Below, piece by piece: positions 1 to 8,460 of a stretch of DNA of 49,500 nt. Under the pieces are notes generated by a model that saw nothing but the letters and a program-made list of their open reading frames with translations, did no database searches and was not told where the DNA came from. The stretch's first letter is position 1. Each line of letters opens with the position of its first letter. Location of the stretch: contig JAAVGE010000001.1 of NCBI GenBank assembly GCA_014800385.1, positions 1-49,500 of the forward strand, given 5' to 3'. The position numbers and the translations under genes were made by a program. Source of the DNA: Bacteroidales bacterium. GTDB taxonomy: Bacteria > Bacteroidota > Bacteroidia > Bacteroidales > Muribaculaceae.

Positions 1-346
1 GATCATCGGATGATGATTTGTTATATGAATATCCGGTGGTATAATATCGTTTACCCTGCAAGGTTTCAGAGTCGTCAATCAGATTGGCATGGTGCTGTAC
101 CAACGGAGATGCAGGGATATAGGCTATTCCCATTGTAAGTCTGACATCCGGAGCAGTCAGGGCAAACAGTTCAGGCACATGTGAGAACGCCCCCTCAGTA
201 AATGAGTTTCCTATACATAACACCTTTAGTTCCTGTTTATATACCTTGCTATCCGCCTCAATATTATCTTCGCTACATGATGAGACAATGCCACTCAAAA
301 GAGTGACACATAAGGGGATAATCAGGTTACGAAATAAGGTGGACAT
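1..346 (-). CDS. DUF4886-like lipoprotein, N-terminal part (runs off the window edge)
   Basis: Reading the minus strand from the ATG at 346 gives 115 open codons up to the first base of the window, so the C-terminus is missing. The N-terminus is a lipoprotein signal: a basic start, a hydrophobic stretch and Cys at about residue 24 (SGIVSSC). After a short linker comes LKVLCIGNSFTEGAFSHVPEL, the start of the DUF4886 fold, which resembles SGNH hydrolases: GNSFTE holds the position of the catalytic Ser in that superfamily. The gene begins 23 bases after the stop of the DUF4831 gene on the same strand, so the two probably share a transcript. It is likely an envelope-anchored protein exported past the inner membrane; its substrate is unknown. 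The family call rests on the short motif only. Confidence 0.7.
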   Translation of the reverse strand, partial: MSTLFRNLIIPLCVTLLSGIVSSCSEDNIEADSKVYKQELKVLCIGNSFTEGAFSHVPELFALTAPDVRLTMGIAYIPASPLVQHHANLIDDSETLQGKRYYTTGYSYNKSSSDD

Positions 347-369
347 GGCGGAGAAAGGAGGCAGAGTAA

Positions 370-1464
370 CTACATCTGAGCCGGCACCGTTTCCATTATG
401 GCACCCGTGGAACCATTGAGTTTGATTCCCACCGGAGTCTTTTTGTTGGTGAATGCAGAGGGATCCATTCCGTAATCCACACCGAACTGAGCGAAGGGGA
501 GCCGTTCATTAAACATCTCCTTACCATCGTACTTTATCTTGATGTCGGCCTTACCGGGGATGCAATATGCCACACCATTCTTCGGGAAAGGTATGGTTTC
601 TCCCTTATCATTTTCAGGCATGTGACCACGCTCGGTGATTTTTACCGATATTGTCAACGGAGCGCCCGAGAGGTCGTCGGCATCAACCAACCCGTCAGTG
701 GCTGAAACACGTGCTATCACCTGATCAGACACATTATCTTCAGGTGTATATACAACAGTCTTTACCTCGGTCCACACTTTTGTAGTGCCCACAAACATTG
801 CCATCAGAGCAGCCTCCTGCGCCTCGATGTTATCCATGACAATCTGCATGGCTTTACCATCCGGGGGCATATTATCGCTCTGTCCGGTTATCAGGTCAGT
901 ACGAGACTGTCGCAGTGCATAAATCTGGGCTGCAGCAAGTTCGGCGCGTTTGGCAACGGACCGGCTGCGCAACATATCCTCCGACACCACCTGTCGGGCA
1001 GCCTCAGTCTGCAATGGCGTGGGGTCTGCCTTACGAGCCACCGGAAGTTCGGGGGTATCACCTTCATTGTATAGGTCTGAAGTATTGATACTCAGCGGAA
1101 TATTTTCATTATTAATTACAATAAACGGTGAGAATCCCCCCTTCAGTTGCATGTTATAGCGACGTGATTCATCGGCAACTCCGCGTTCAGTGACAGTGAC
1201 AGACTTGACGGTGGTAAAAATCTGAGGTGTGGCTATCGGGTTATCAATATTCAGATACTTTTTCGCATATTTATAGAATTCTCCCGGCTGCTTCTCGGTG
1301 GTTTCAGTCTCAATGGTGATGTCCAGAACAGTTTTAGGCAGAGTGTACACCACGCCGTAGTCATTCGCCTTGGTCGCAGAAAGCGTACGTGTTGACTGTG
1401 CCGAAGCAATAAATGAACCGCCCAGCATCAGGGATGCAGCCATTACAAACAGTTTTGTTTTCAT
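370..1464 (-). CDS. DUF4831 family secreted protein
   Basis: A 364-residue protein with a clear Sec signal peptide (hydrophobic core at residues 5-20, cleavage near ASAQ). It begins the mature chain with the TKANDYGVVYTLPKTVLDITIET pattern I associate with DUF4831, a Bacteroidales family of periplasmic or envelope proteins with no known function. No catalytic motif is visible. The composition is Thr/Val/Lys rich with predicted beta segments. It starts only 3 bases after the stop of nnr on the same strand and is followed after 23 bases by a DUF4886 lipoprotein gene, so the three look like one operon. Whether its function is linked to Nnr cannot be told from sequence. Confidence 0.8.
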   Translation of the reverse strand: MKTKLFVMAASLMLGGSFIASAQSTRTLSATKANDYGVVYTLPKTVLDITIETETTEKQPGEFYKYAKKYLNIDNPIATPQIFTTVKSVTVTERGVADESRRYNMQLKGGFSPFIVINNENIPLSINTSDLYNEGDTPELPVARKADPTPLQTEAARQVVSEDMLRSRSVAKRAELAAAQIYALRQSRTDLITGQSDNMPPDGKAMQIVMDNIEAQEAALMAMFVGTTKVWTEVKTVVYTPEDNVSDQVIARVSATDGLVDADDLSGAPLTISVKITERGHMPENDKGETIPFPKNGVAYCIPGKADIKIKYDGKEMFNERLPFAQFGVDYGMDPSAFTNKKTPVGIKLNGSTGAIMETVPAQM

Positions 1465-1467
1465 ATC

Positions 1468-2991
1468 TTATCTGTCGTTATCAATAATATGTTGTATGGC
1501 CAGTCCGACGTTGCGTGCGATATCGCCCGCTGTGGTGCCGTAAAGCCCGCATTGTTTCTCTGCGATTTCGCCGGCCATACCATGAACAAACACACCGAGA
1601 ATCGATGCGTAAGCAGGAGAATATCCCTGCCCGAGGAATCCGGTGATGACACCGGTCAGCACGTCGCCCGACCCCGCCGTAGCCATTGCCGGCGTACCGG
1701 AGGAGTTTATCAACACACGACCGTCAGGAAGGATTATTGAGGTGAATCGTCCTTTGAGTATGATGATTATGCTATGTGTTTTAGCCATCTCCAGACTTTT
1801 CTGGATGCGTGCCTCGTGTGATTTATGTGCTCCGAAAAGACGGTCAAATTCCCCCGCATGAGGGGTGAGGATTGAGAAAACCGGGATATTGAAAAGGATG
1901 GATGGACGCTGCGCAATGCAGTTCAATGCATCGGCATCAATCACCAACGGACGTTTCTGTGAGGTTATGAATCGCTCCACTGCATCAACCGTCATGTCGT
2001 GGGTGCCCAAACCGGGTCCTATAGCAACTGCGTTATATTCGTTTTTCAGGACAACGTTGGTTATGACGATGTCATGATGGTCGGCCTGAAACATCGCCTC
2101 CGGCGCACCCTGCTGAATTATTCCGAAACCGCATCGGGGGGAGATAGTAGTCACCTTGCCGACCCCCGAGCGAAGAGCGCCGCGGGTGGCGAGCAAGGCT
2201 GCTCCCATCATGCCGTAACTGCCACTGACTATGGCTATACTGCCTAAGTCAGCCTTTGAACAGAACGGGTCACGATCCTTGATATACGATTTTATCTCTT
2301 CGCTCTCGATAAGCCAGAAATTGCTCTTCACCCTGGTTATGGCATCACGGCTCAAGCCTATGTCAAGCGTTTTCCATTCCCCTACCATCTCGGCCGTTTC
2401 AGGGCTAAAGAACGAACGGCGGGGAGTCTGTATTGCCAGTGTGAGATTGGCATGGATAATATCACGGAAAATCTGTCCGTCATTGATGTCGGCATACAGT
2501 CCGGAGGGTATGTCAATACTTACAACCGATGCACCTGATTCATTGATACGCTGGACCAGCACACGGAATCCGCCCTCTATGGGTTTGTTCAATCCCGAGC
2601 CGAACAGGCCGTCGATAACGAGATGCTGACTTGTCAATTGCGGCATACTGAAATTCTGAGTCACCTCGGTAAGCCTTATCTCCGGCACCTCAAGCATCCT
2701 TTCGCAGATTTTTTTACAATCCGGGCTCAGTTTGTTACCACCGATGTTGAACAGGTAAATTTCCGGATCAAAGCCGTTCTCAATAAGTTTAACCGCCACA
2801 GCGAGGGCATCCGCGCCGTTATTTCCCGGTCCTGCGAAAATAACGGTGGGGGTATCAGAGTTCCAACGTGAGCATATCTCCGCTGCTGCCGCACGTGCCA
2901 CACGATTAATCAACTCCATGGAATTTATCCCATCGTTTTCAATCGTGAACTTCTCAATATATCTTATTTCTTCGTTGCTGAATATCTTCAT
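1468..2991 (-). CDS. nnr: Bifunctional NAD(P)H-hydrate epimerase / ADP-dependent NAD(P)H-hydrate dehydratase
   Basis: At 507 residues this is the usual length of the two-domain Nnr enzyme that repairs hydrated NADH and NADPH. The N-terminal YjeF_N epimerase domain (about 1-220) carries GPGNNGADALAV at 54-65, the phosphate-binding loop. This is slightly unusual: most homologues read NNGGDG, here NNGADA. The C-terminal ribokinase-like dehydratase domain (about 240-505) shows the nucleotide site, with LTPHAGEF and AGSGDVLTG (440-447), whose Asp is the expected catalytic residue. It is a cytosolic housekeeping enzyme. It is first in a minus-strand run with the DUF4831 and DUF4886 genes. The ATG at 2991 is preceded by a 213-base divergent intergenic region. 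Confidence 0.95.
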   Translation of the reverse strand: MKIFSNEEIRYIEKFTIENDGINSMELINRVARAAAAEICSRWNSDTPTVIFAGPGNNGADALAVAVKLIENGFDPEIYLFNIGGNKLSPDCKKICERMLEVPEIRLTEVTQNFSMPQLTSQHLVIDGLFGSGLNKPIEGGFRVLVQRINESGASVVSIDIPSGLYADINDGQIFRDIIHANLTLAIQTPRRSFFSPETAEMVGEWKTLDIGLSRDAITRVKSNFWLIESEEIKSYIKDRDPFCSKADLGSIAIVSGSYGMMGAALLATRGALRSGVGKVTTISPRCGFGIIQQGAPEAMFQADHHDIVITNVVLKNEYNAVAIGPGLGTHDMTVDAVERFITSQKRPLVIDADALNCIAQRPSILFNIPVFSILTPHAGEFDRLFGAHKSHEARIQKSLEMAKTHSIIIILKGRFTSIILPDGRVLINSSGTPAMATAGSGDVLTGVITGFLGQGYSPAYASILGVFVHGMAGEIAEKQCGLYGTTAGDIARNVGLAIQHIIDNDR

Positions 2992-3178
2992 TGATGTATC
3001 TGCTAAACATAAGTTGAAGTCGAAAAATATTTCATGTTGACAACAGATCTTTTTCTCAACTCCGGCCTATCTATGAAATAACTTACAAAGTAAGTGAGTT
3101 TTTTTGAATTTCTGTTAATCCAAACCATTAATTTTTGTTTTAAGAACAAAATTTTCTCAATTTTGCCACGGAATTTAT

Positions 3179-3186
3179 TAACTTTG
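3179..3186 (+). promoter_or_regulatory. Bacteroidetes -7 promoter element for the DUF1599 gene
   Basis: TAACTTTG fits the Bacteroidetes TAnnTTTG box and lies about 18 bases upstream of the ATG at 3205, giving a very short leader. No good -33 TTTG is seen at the expected spacing of 19-21 bases. The rest of the 213-base divergent region (2992-3204) is AT-rich. It contains a CTTACTTTGTAAG-like sequence on the minus strand (about 3082-3094) that could serve nnr, with one mismatch to consensus. Confidence 0.6.
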
Positions 3187-3204
3187 CAGTCAAAACCATC
3201 ACAC

Positions 3205-3759
3205 ATGACACAGACTGAGGAAAAAACCATACAGCAGTTTGACCGCGCCATTGACCGCTGTCGGTCAGTTTTCAAAGCAAAAATGCACGATTACGGTCCC
3301 TCATGGCGCATAATGCGTCCGCGCTCCATTACCGACCAGATATTTATCAAGGCTAAACGCATCCGCTCACTGGAAACCAAGGGGATGTCAATGGTCAACG
3401 AAGGTATTTTGCCTGAATTCATCGCAATTGTCAACTATGGCATCATGGGGCAGATTCAACTTGTCAAAGGATATGCCGACCTCAAGGATATATCACCCGA
3501 CGAGGCTTTGTCTCTTTACGACAGTTTCATGAGCGAGACCCGGTCGCTGATGATTAAGAAAAATCATGACTACGACGAGGCGTGGCGATCCATGCGGGTG
3601 TCTTCCTACACCGATCTCATCCTGATGAAAATAGAGCGCACTAAGGAAATTGAGGATAACGACGGTAAAACCGAAGTATCGGAAGGGATTGATGCCAACT
3701 ATATGGATATGGTCAACTACTCCATTTTCGCCATAATCAAACTTACCGAAGAGGAGTGA
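3205..3759 (+). CDS. DUF1599 domain protein with internal duplication
   Basis: A 184-residue soluble protein made of two similar halves. The first has MHDYGPSWRIMRP, ITDQIFIKAKRI and EFIAIVNYGIMG; the second has NHDYDEAWRSMRV, YTDLILMKIERT and NYMDMVNYSIFA. This duplicated pattern matches DUF1599, a Bacteroidetes family that I believe is also called a nucleotide-modification-associated domain. The conserved Asp-Tyr, Trp-Arg and Asn-Tyr pairs suggest a helical ligand-binding fold, but no reaction is known to me. The start at 3205 was chosen over an upstream in-frame start at 3094 because it directly follows the promoter box. The stop TGA overlaps the ATG of the next gene by one base (TGATG), implying translational coupling with the MauE/DoxX-type membrane protein. 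Confidence 0.85.
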   Translation: MTQTEEKTIQQFDRAIDRCRSVFKAKMHDYGPSWRIMRPRSITDQIFIKAKRIRSLETKGMSMVNEGILPEFIAIVNYGIMGQIQLVKGYADLKDISPDEALSLYDSFMSETRSLMIKKNHDYDEAWRSMRVSSYTDLILMKIERTKEIEDNDGKTEVSEGIDANYMDMVNYSIFAIIKLTEEE

Positions 3760-5063
3760 TGACCAAAGCCGGTTCCGGAAAAAAACTCCCCCTGTGGATA
3801 ACCTGCGCAGTATGGACATTCCGCATACTTGCAGGTGCGGTTTTCATCTACTCAGGATTTGTAAAACTGATTGACCTGTGGGGTTTTATCTATAAAATCG
3901 AGGAGTATCTGAGCGTATGGGGTTTCAGTGTGCCCCGCGGAGTAAATCTGATATGTGCCCTACTACTCTCCACAACCGAATTTGTGGCAGGAGTAATGCT
4001 GCTCACGGGATGTTACAAACGAACTTCAGCATGGTTGCTCACGCTGATGATGGCTGTGATGCTCCCTCTGACTGCATATATCTATATTGCCGACCCTGTC
4101 AGCGACTGCGGATGCTTCGGCGATGCCATTATTCTGAGCAACGGTGCCACATTCCTGAAGAATATCGTGCTGACGGCGATGCTTCTTTTCCTATGCCGCT
4201 ACAACTATCGGGTTAAGATGCATCTGTTTCATCCCGAAGTGCAGTGGATTCCTTTAGTAGCATCATGCTGGTTTGCAATAGAGTTGGGTCTGACATGCTA
4301 CAACGTGCAGCCACTGATCGATTTCCGCCAATACCCTGAAAACAGTCCGTTACTGAGTGAAAGTACCGAATCGTCTGTAGAATTCATCTACACTGACGGA
4401 ACAGAAACAAAATCTTTCACAGCCGACAATCTGCCGACCGACACCGTTTGGAAATTTGTTGAAAGGATTGAACCCGCCTCAACCGACACCAAAGGTCAGT
4501 TCACCGTGTTTGATGAGGATGAGGATGTAACGGAAGATGTCATACTCTCCGAGGGTCAACAGTTTCTGCTTATCATACCCGAACTTATCCGCGCTGATGT
4601 GTCATACACATATTTTATCAACGACCTGGTCCGATTATGCAAGAAACACAACATTGATTTCATCGCCATCATCGCCACCGACCCGGAGTCCATTGAGTCA
4701 TGGATAGACTTCTCTCTGGCCGATTACCCCTGCTACTCAGCCGATGACACCCAACTGAAGGAACTCTCTCGCGGCAACATGTCGCTGGTGTATCTGGAGG
4801 ACGGCATCATCCGGTGGAAAAGAACCGTTTCATCGTTCGCTACAAATGATATTGACAAAACCGAGAAGGAATACGGCAGCCGTTTCCCCGACCATCTCGT
4901 CACCGACAACGGTACGCGACTGGTGAAAATGATACGCAACTACCTTCTGTTCCTTGCCGGTTTTGCATTGCTCCAATGGATTGTCATTGCCATCAGCAAG
5001 CAGTCGAAGAAGAAAAAGAAGGAAGAAAATAAAACAAATAAGGAAACAAATAGCCCCGGATAG
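3759..5063 (+). CDS. BT_3928-type MauE/DoxX membrane protein with extracytoplasmic domain
   Basis: A 434-residue polytopic membrane protein. The N-terminal 145 residues form a DoxX/MauE-like four-helix bundle, with FSGFVKLIDLWGFIYKIEEYL typical of DoxX and SDCGCFGDA near residue 116, the Cys-Cys motif of MauE-type redox-associated proteins. Another hydrophobic segment lies near 155-175. Then comes a soluble region of about 220 residues (about 180-395) containing a segment that could be a thioredoxin-like fold without an obvious CXXC, and a last helix (about 400-420). The Lys-rich tail is expected in the cytoplasm. It begins on the stop codon of the DUF1599 gene; a GTG one codon earlier is possible. 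It is probably involved in disulfide or redox handling at the inner membrane, inferred from MauE. Confidence 0.8.
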   Translation: MTKAGSGKKLPLWITCAVWTFRILAGAVFIYSGFVKLIDLWGFIYKIEEYLSVWGFSVPRGVNLICALLLSTTEFVAGVMLLTGCYKRTSAWLLTLMMAVMLPLTAYIYIADPVSDCGCFGDAIILSNGATFLKNIVLTAMLLFLCRYNYRVKMHLFHPEVQWIPLVASCWFAIELGLTCYNVQPLIDFRQYPENSPLLSESTESSVEFIYTDGTETKSFTADNLPTDTVWKFVERIEPASTDTKGQFTVFDEDEDVTEDVILSEGQQFLLIIPELIRADVSYTYFINDLVRLCKKHNIDFIAIIATDPESIESWIDFSLADYPCYSADDTQLKELSRGNMSLVYLEDGIIRWKRTVSSFATNDIDKTEKEYGSRFPDHLVTDNGTRLVKMIRNYLLFLAGFALLQWIVIAISKQSKKKKKEENKTNKETNSPG

Positions 5064-5107
5064 CAAATTTTAAGAATATTAATACCGCCTATTCAAAAAT
5101 TATTGAT

Positions 5108-5115
5108 TAATTTTG
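5108..5115 (+). promoter_or_regulatory. Putative -7 promoter element for hpt-adk
   Basis: TAATTTTG matches TAnnTTTG and lies 100 bases upstream of hpt, predicting a leader of about 90 nt. No clear -33 element is visible. The preceding gene ends at 5063 without an obvious hairpin terminator, so read-through is also possible. Confidence 0.5.
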
Positions 5116-5214
5116 CACAATTTTTCTAAGGTGACAAGTTTCCCTTCCCAACAATAAATTGGAAACAGAAAAATTGACAGTCTGAACTAAATAAACCAAC
5201 AAAATACCTGACTG

Positions 5215-5757
5215 ATGAAGGAAGTACACTATAACGGGCTCACATTCGTGCCCTATATTGAAAAAGAGAGGATCGCAGCCCGCGTCAAAGAACTCGCTGC
5301 GCAGATAAAGAAAGATTGTGAAGGTACGGTTCCCCTCTTCATCTGTGTTCTTAACGGTGCATTCCCCTTTGCCGCCGACCTTTTCCGTGCGGTTGACATG
5401 GATGCCGAAATCACTTTCATCCGCCTCAAAAGTTACGAAGGGATGGCCTCGACAGGTGTAATCAAAGAGGTTGTAGGTCTCAGCGAAGATATCAAAGACC
5501 GCAATGTCATAATTATTGAAGATATTGTCGACACCGGCAAAACCATCCACAATCTTCTTGCCGACCTGAAAAAGAAAGAACCGGCAAGTCTGAAAATAGC
5601 CACACTGCTGTTCAAGCCCGAGGCTCTTGTATGCGATGTCAAACCTGATTATGTAGGATTTGAAATACCCAAAAAATTTGTTATAGGTTTCGGACTGGAC
5701 CTTGACGGTATAGCCCGCAACCTTGAAGATGTTTATCAACTGAAAGAAAATGCTTAA
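5215..5757 (+). CDS. hpt: Hypoxanthine phosphoribosyltransferase
   Basis: A 180-residue purine-salvage enzyme that transfers phosphoribosyl from PRPP to hypoxanthine or guanine in the cytosol. The type I PRTase fold is recognisable from VLNGAFPFAADL (about 45-56), the Ser-Tyr flexible-loop segment LKSYEGMAST (71-80) and the PRPP-binding motif VIIIEDIVDTGKT (98-110), whose acidic pair and Thr-Gly contact ribose phosphate. Near the C-terminus, KPDYVGFEIPKKFVIGFGLD is the usual base-binding region. Length and order are normal. The 3' end overlaps the adenylate kinase gene by 8 bases, which couples purine salvage to adenylate balance in one transcript. Confidence 0.95.
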   Translation: MKEVHYNGLTFVPYIEKERIAARVKELAAQIKKDCEGTVPLFICVLNGAFPFAADLFRAVDMDAEITFIRLKSYEGMASTGVIKEVVGLSEDIKDRNVIIIEDIVDTGKTIHNLLADLKKKEPASLKIATLLFKPEALVCDVKPDYVGFEIPKKFVIGFGLDLDGIARNLEDVYQLKENA

Positions 5758-6331
5758 TTTAATTATTTTTGGTGCTCCCGGTAGCGGAAAAGGCACTCAG
5801 AGCGAGAAACTCATTGACAACTACGGTCTTTATCACATTTCAACCGGTGAAGTTCTCCGTGACCACATCGCGCGTGGAACAGAACTTGGAAAAATCGCCG
5901 ATACCTACATCTCGCAAGGTCAACTTATCCCCGACGATCTGATGATTTCCATCCTTGACGACCTGCTTGACAAGAATGGCCATCTGACCTCTAAAGGTGT
6001 TATCTTCGACGGCTTCCCCCGCACTATTCCCCAGGCTGAGGCTCTGACCACACTGCTGGAGAAACGCAACATGAAAGTTGACGCAGTAGTAGGCCTGGAG
6101 GTTGATGAAAACGAATTGGTTGACCGTATCATCAAACGTGGCAAAGAAACTCACCGCGCCGATGATAATCTGGAAACAGTGAAAAAACGTCTTGACGTTT
6201 ACCACAATCAGACCACTCCCCTGCGTGAATATTACATAGGCAAGAATCTCTATCACCCCATTCAGGGTTCAGGTTCGGTTGACTCTATCTTTGATTCAAT
6301 CAAAAACCGTCTGGATAATCTGAACAAATAA
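5750..6331 (+). CDS. adk: Adenylate kinase
   Basis: A 193-residue enzyme catalysing ATP + AMP = 2 ADP. The P-loop GAPGSGKGT is at residues 8-16, followed by the AMP-binding region with STGEVLRDHI and FDGFPRTIPQAE. The LID is the short type: RGKETHRADDN has no four-Cys zinc site, as in many adenylate kinases of about 190 residues. The KKRLDVYHNQTTPLREYY helix completes the pattern. Translation starts inside the end of hpt (8-base overlap in another frame), so expression is probably coupled. A strong hairpin terminator follows at 6371. Confidence 0.95.
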   Translation: MLNLIIFGAPGSGKGTQSEKLIDNYGLYHISTGEVLRDHIARGTELGKIADTYISQGQLIPDDLMISILDDLLDKNGHLTSKGVIFDGFPRTIPQAEALTTLLEKRNMKVDAVVGLEVDENELVDRIIKRGKETHRADDNLETVKKRLDVYHNQTTPLREYYIGKNLYHPIQGSGSVDSIFDSIKNRLDNLNK

Positions 6332-6370
6332 TTTCTGATTTCTCAGATACATTATTTATAGAACATTAAA

Positions 6371-6416
6371 AAGTCGCTCCAATATATCATTTTGAGTTTT
6401 GGAGTGACTTTTTTCC
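6371..6416 (+). terminator. Rho-independent terminator after hpt-adk
   Basis: A 12-base stem at 6371-6382 and 6399-6410 (AAGTCGCTCCAA with TTGGAGTGACTT, one G-T pair) encloses a 16-base loop and runs straight into TTTTTT. It closes the hpt-adk transcript and isolates it from the GH3 gene 14 bases further on. Confidence 0.85.
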
Positions 6417-6429
6417 TTAAAAACCAACC

Positions 6430-7545
6430 ATGAAACTACGTTCACTCATTGCAGCGATCTGCCTTGTATCGCTCACAAACATCGTCGGAGCCACACTTCC
6501 CGACAGCCTGCTTCACCGCTATGCAGCCGAAATGCTGATAATAGGTTTTCGCGGTGACTCGGTTGAAACCGATCCCGACATCAAACGCTATCTGCAGGAA
6601 ATCCGCCCGGGCGGGATAATACTGTTTGACATTGACCTCACTTCGGGAGGCGGTCTCGGCACACGCAACATCAAGTCGCGTGACCAGGTGCCACATCTCA
6701 CTTCTGAAATGAAGAAGATTGCCGGCTACCCTCTTTTCATAGCCGTTGATCAGGAGGGAGGTCTGGTGCAACGGTTGAAACCACGCTACGGCTATAGTCC
6801 GCTACCCTCGGCCTATCATCTGGGAACTGAGGTGAACCACCTGGACTCCACCGACTTCTACGCCCGCCTGATGGCGTCACAACTCAAGGAAGCAGGGGTA
6901 AACATGAACCTCGCCCCGGAACTGGACATTCATCGCGACGACTGTCCTGTAATCGGTAAACTTGACCGTGGCTACTCCTCTTCACCTGACAGCGTTGCAA
7001 TCCACGCCGGTAAAACCATCGAACGCCTTGCCGAGCAGGGAATAATCTCCGTGGGTAAACATTTCCCGGGACATGGCAGCGCCATTTCAGACTCCCATTA
7101 TGGTCTGACTGATGTGACCTCAACCTGGACAGAAGCAGAACTTATACCGTTCAAAACACTAATCGACTCCGGCAATCTGCAGGCTATCATGACAGCACAT
7201 ATCTTCAACAGAAATATCGATCCTGACCTCCCTGCCACTCTATCCCACAAAATACTCACCGGTCTGCTCCGCGACAAATTGGGATTTGACGGCGTAATCA
7301 TCACCGATGACATGTACATGAAAGGTATCATCGATAACTACAGCATTGAACAGGCTGTTATAATGGCCATCAACGCCGGCGCCGACATGATGATAATGGG
7401 AAACAACATCAACACAGGATATGAGGCAGACCGCCCAGACAAGATTATTGAGATCATTGTACGCGCTGTGAAGGATGGAAAAATTCCGGAACAACGTCTG
7501 ATTGACGCACATAACAGAATCAGCAATTTACAGAATCGCTTATAA
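6430..7545 (+). CDS. Secreted glycoside hydrolase family 3, beta-N-acetylhexosaminidase type
   Basis: A 371-residue single-domain GH3 enzyme with an N-terminal signal peptide (hydrophobic residues about 4-21, cleavage near VGA). Recognisable blocks: IRPGGIILFD, IAVDQEGGLVQRL (substrate-binding Asp), LAPELDIH, KHFPGHG at 210-216 (acid-base His site of NagZ-type enzymes) and DGVIITDDMYM with Asp293, the expected nucleophile. This set fits NagZ-like beta-N-acetylglucosaminidases, which remove GlcNAc from peptidoglycan fragments or glycans. E. coli NagZ is cytosolic; the signal peptide here points to the periplasm, as is common in Bacteroidales. It is 12 bases upstream of a PfkB sugar kinase, possibly one transcript. 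The exact substrate is inferred. Confidence 0.88.
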   Translation: MKLRSLIAAICLVSLTNIVGATLPDSLLHRYAAEMLIIGFRGDSVETDPDIKRYLQEIRPGGIILFDIDLTSGGGLGTRNIKSRDQVPHLTSEMKKIAGYPLFIAVDQEGGLVQRLKPRYGYSPLPSAYHLGTEVNHLDSTDFYARLMASQLKEAGVNMNLAPELDIHRDDCPVIGKLDRGYSSSPDSVAIHAGKTIERLAEQGIISVGKHFPGHGSAISDSHYGLTDVTSTWTEAELIPFKTLIDSGNLQAIMTAHIFNRNIDPDLPATLSHKILTGLLRDKLGFDGVIITDDMYMKGIIDNYSIEQAVIMAINAGADMMIMGNNINTGYEADRPDKIIEIIVRAVKDGKIPEQRLIDAHNRISNLQNRL

Positions 7546-7557
7546 CACACTCTTAAA

Positions 7558-8436
7558 ATGAACCGCTTTGTAGTAGGAATAGGAGAAATACTGTGGGATA
7601 TTCTTCCCGAAGGTAAGAAATTAGGTGGCGCACCCGCCAACTTCGCATATCATGTCAAACAATTCGGGTTGGACAGTTACGTTGTGAGCGCCGTCGGATT
7701 AGACTCGTTGGGCAAGGAAATCATGCACAATCTTGATACCCGCGAGGTAAACAGTCTTTTGGAGGTAACCCCCTACCCGACCGGAACAGTTCTGGTTAAA
7801 CTCTCCTCTGACGGCATTCCGCAATACCAGATTACGGAGAATGTTGCTTGGGATCATATCCCCTTCAACAAAGCGCTGGAATATATTGCAAAAAATACGC
7901 AAGCGATATGTTTCGGCTCACTTGCTCAACGCAGTGAAGAGTCGCGGAACACCATCAACCGTTTCATCGACACTATCCCTGCTGAAAACCATCCGTTGAT
8001 TGTATTTGATGTCAACCTGCGTCAGGAATACTATGACAAAGATATTCTCCATGCTTCGTTAGAGCGGTGCAATATGCTGAAAATCAACGATGAGGAGATA
8101 GTAATTCTCTGTCGGTTGTTCGGTTATGCCGATATAGATTTAGAGCAGGCATGTCGCACCCTTATCAAAGAATACAACCTGAAAGTAGTGATTCTGACAT
8201 GTGGCATCAACGGCAGTTACGTGTTCACACCCGACACAACCTCATTTCTCCCTACCCCAAAAGTAGAGGTCGCCGACACCGTAGGTGCGGGCGACTCATT
8301 TACGGCCGCCTTTATCGCAGCCATGTTAAAGAGTAAAACGATTGAGCAGGCTCACCAACTCGCTGTAGAAACCTCGGCGTACGTGTGCACACAGTCCGGT
8401 GCAATGCCGGTGCTTCCCGACGAGTTACGCTGCTGA
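7558..8436 (+). CDS. PfkB family carbohydrate kinase, probably fructokinase-like
   Basis: A 292-residue ribokinase-superfamily enzyme. The N-terminal PfkB signature LGGAPANFAYHVKQFG and the C-terminal DTVGAGDSFTAAF (catalytic Asp246 within GAGDS) are intact. FDVNLRQEYYD and KINDEEI lie between them as in fructokinases. The cofactor is probably ATP, phosphorylating a free sugar in the cytosol. The substrate cannot be fixed from sequence; fructose is the most likely by resemblance. It lies 12 bases after the GH3 gene and probably shares its transcript, which would join release of a sugar with its activation. The stop codon is inside a short hairpin (CTGATC/GATCAG, 8433-8449) before the convergent porin gene. 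Confidence 0.85.
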   Translation: MNRFVVGIGEILWDILPEGKKLGGAPANFAYHVKQFGLDSYVVSAVGLDSLGKEIMHNLDTREVNSLLEVTPYPTGTVLVKLSSDGIPQYQITENVAWDHIPFNKALEYIAKNTQAICFGSLAQRSEESRNTINRFIDTIPAENHPLIVFDVNLRQEYYDKDILHASLERCNMLKINDEEIVILCRLFGYADIDLEQACRTLIKEYNLKVVILTCGINGSYVFTPDTTSFLPTPKVEVADTVGAGDSFTAAFIAAMLKSKTIEQAHQLAVETSAYVCTQSGAMPVLPDELRC

Positions 8437-8460
8437 TCCATGTGATCAGGGTTGAACGCG

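Noticed and set aside
8433..8449. Hairpin CTGATC/GATCAG as a bidirectional terminator between convergent genes
   Set aside because: Only six pairs and no T-tract on either strand; it overlaps a stop codon and is too weak to call.
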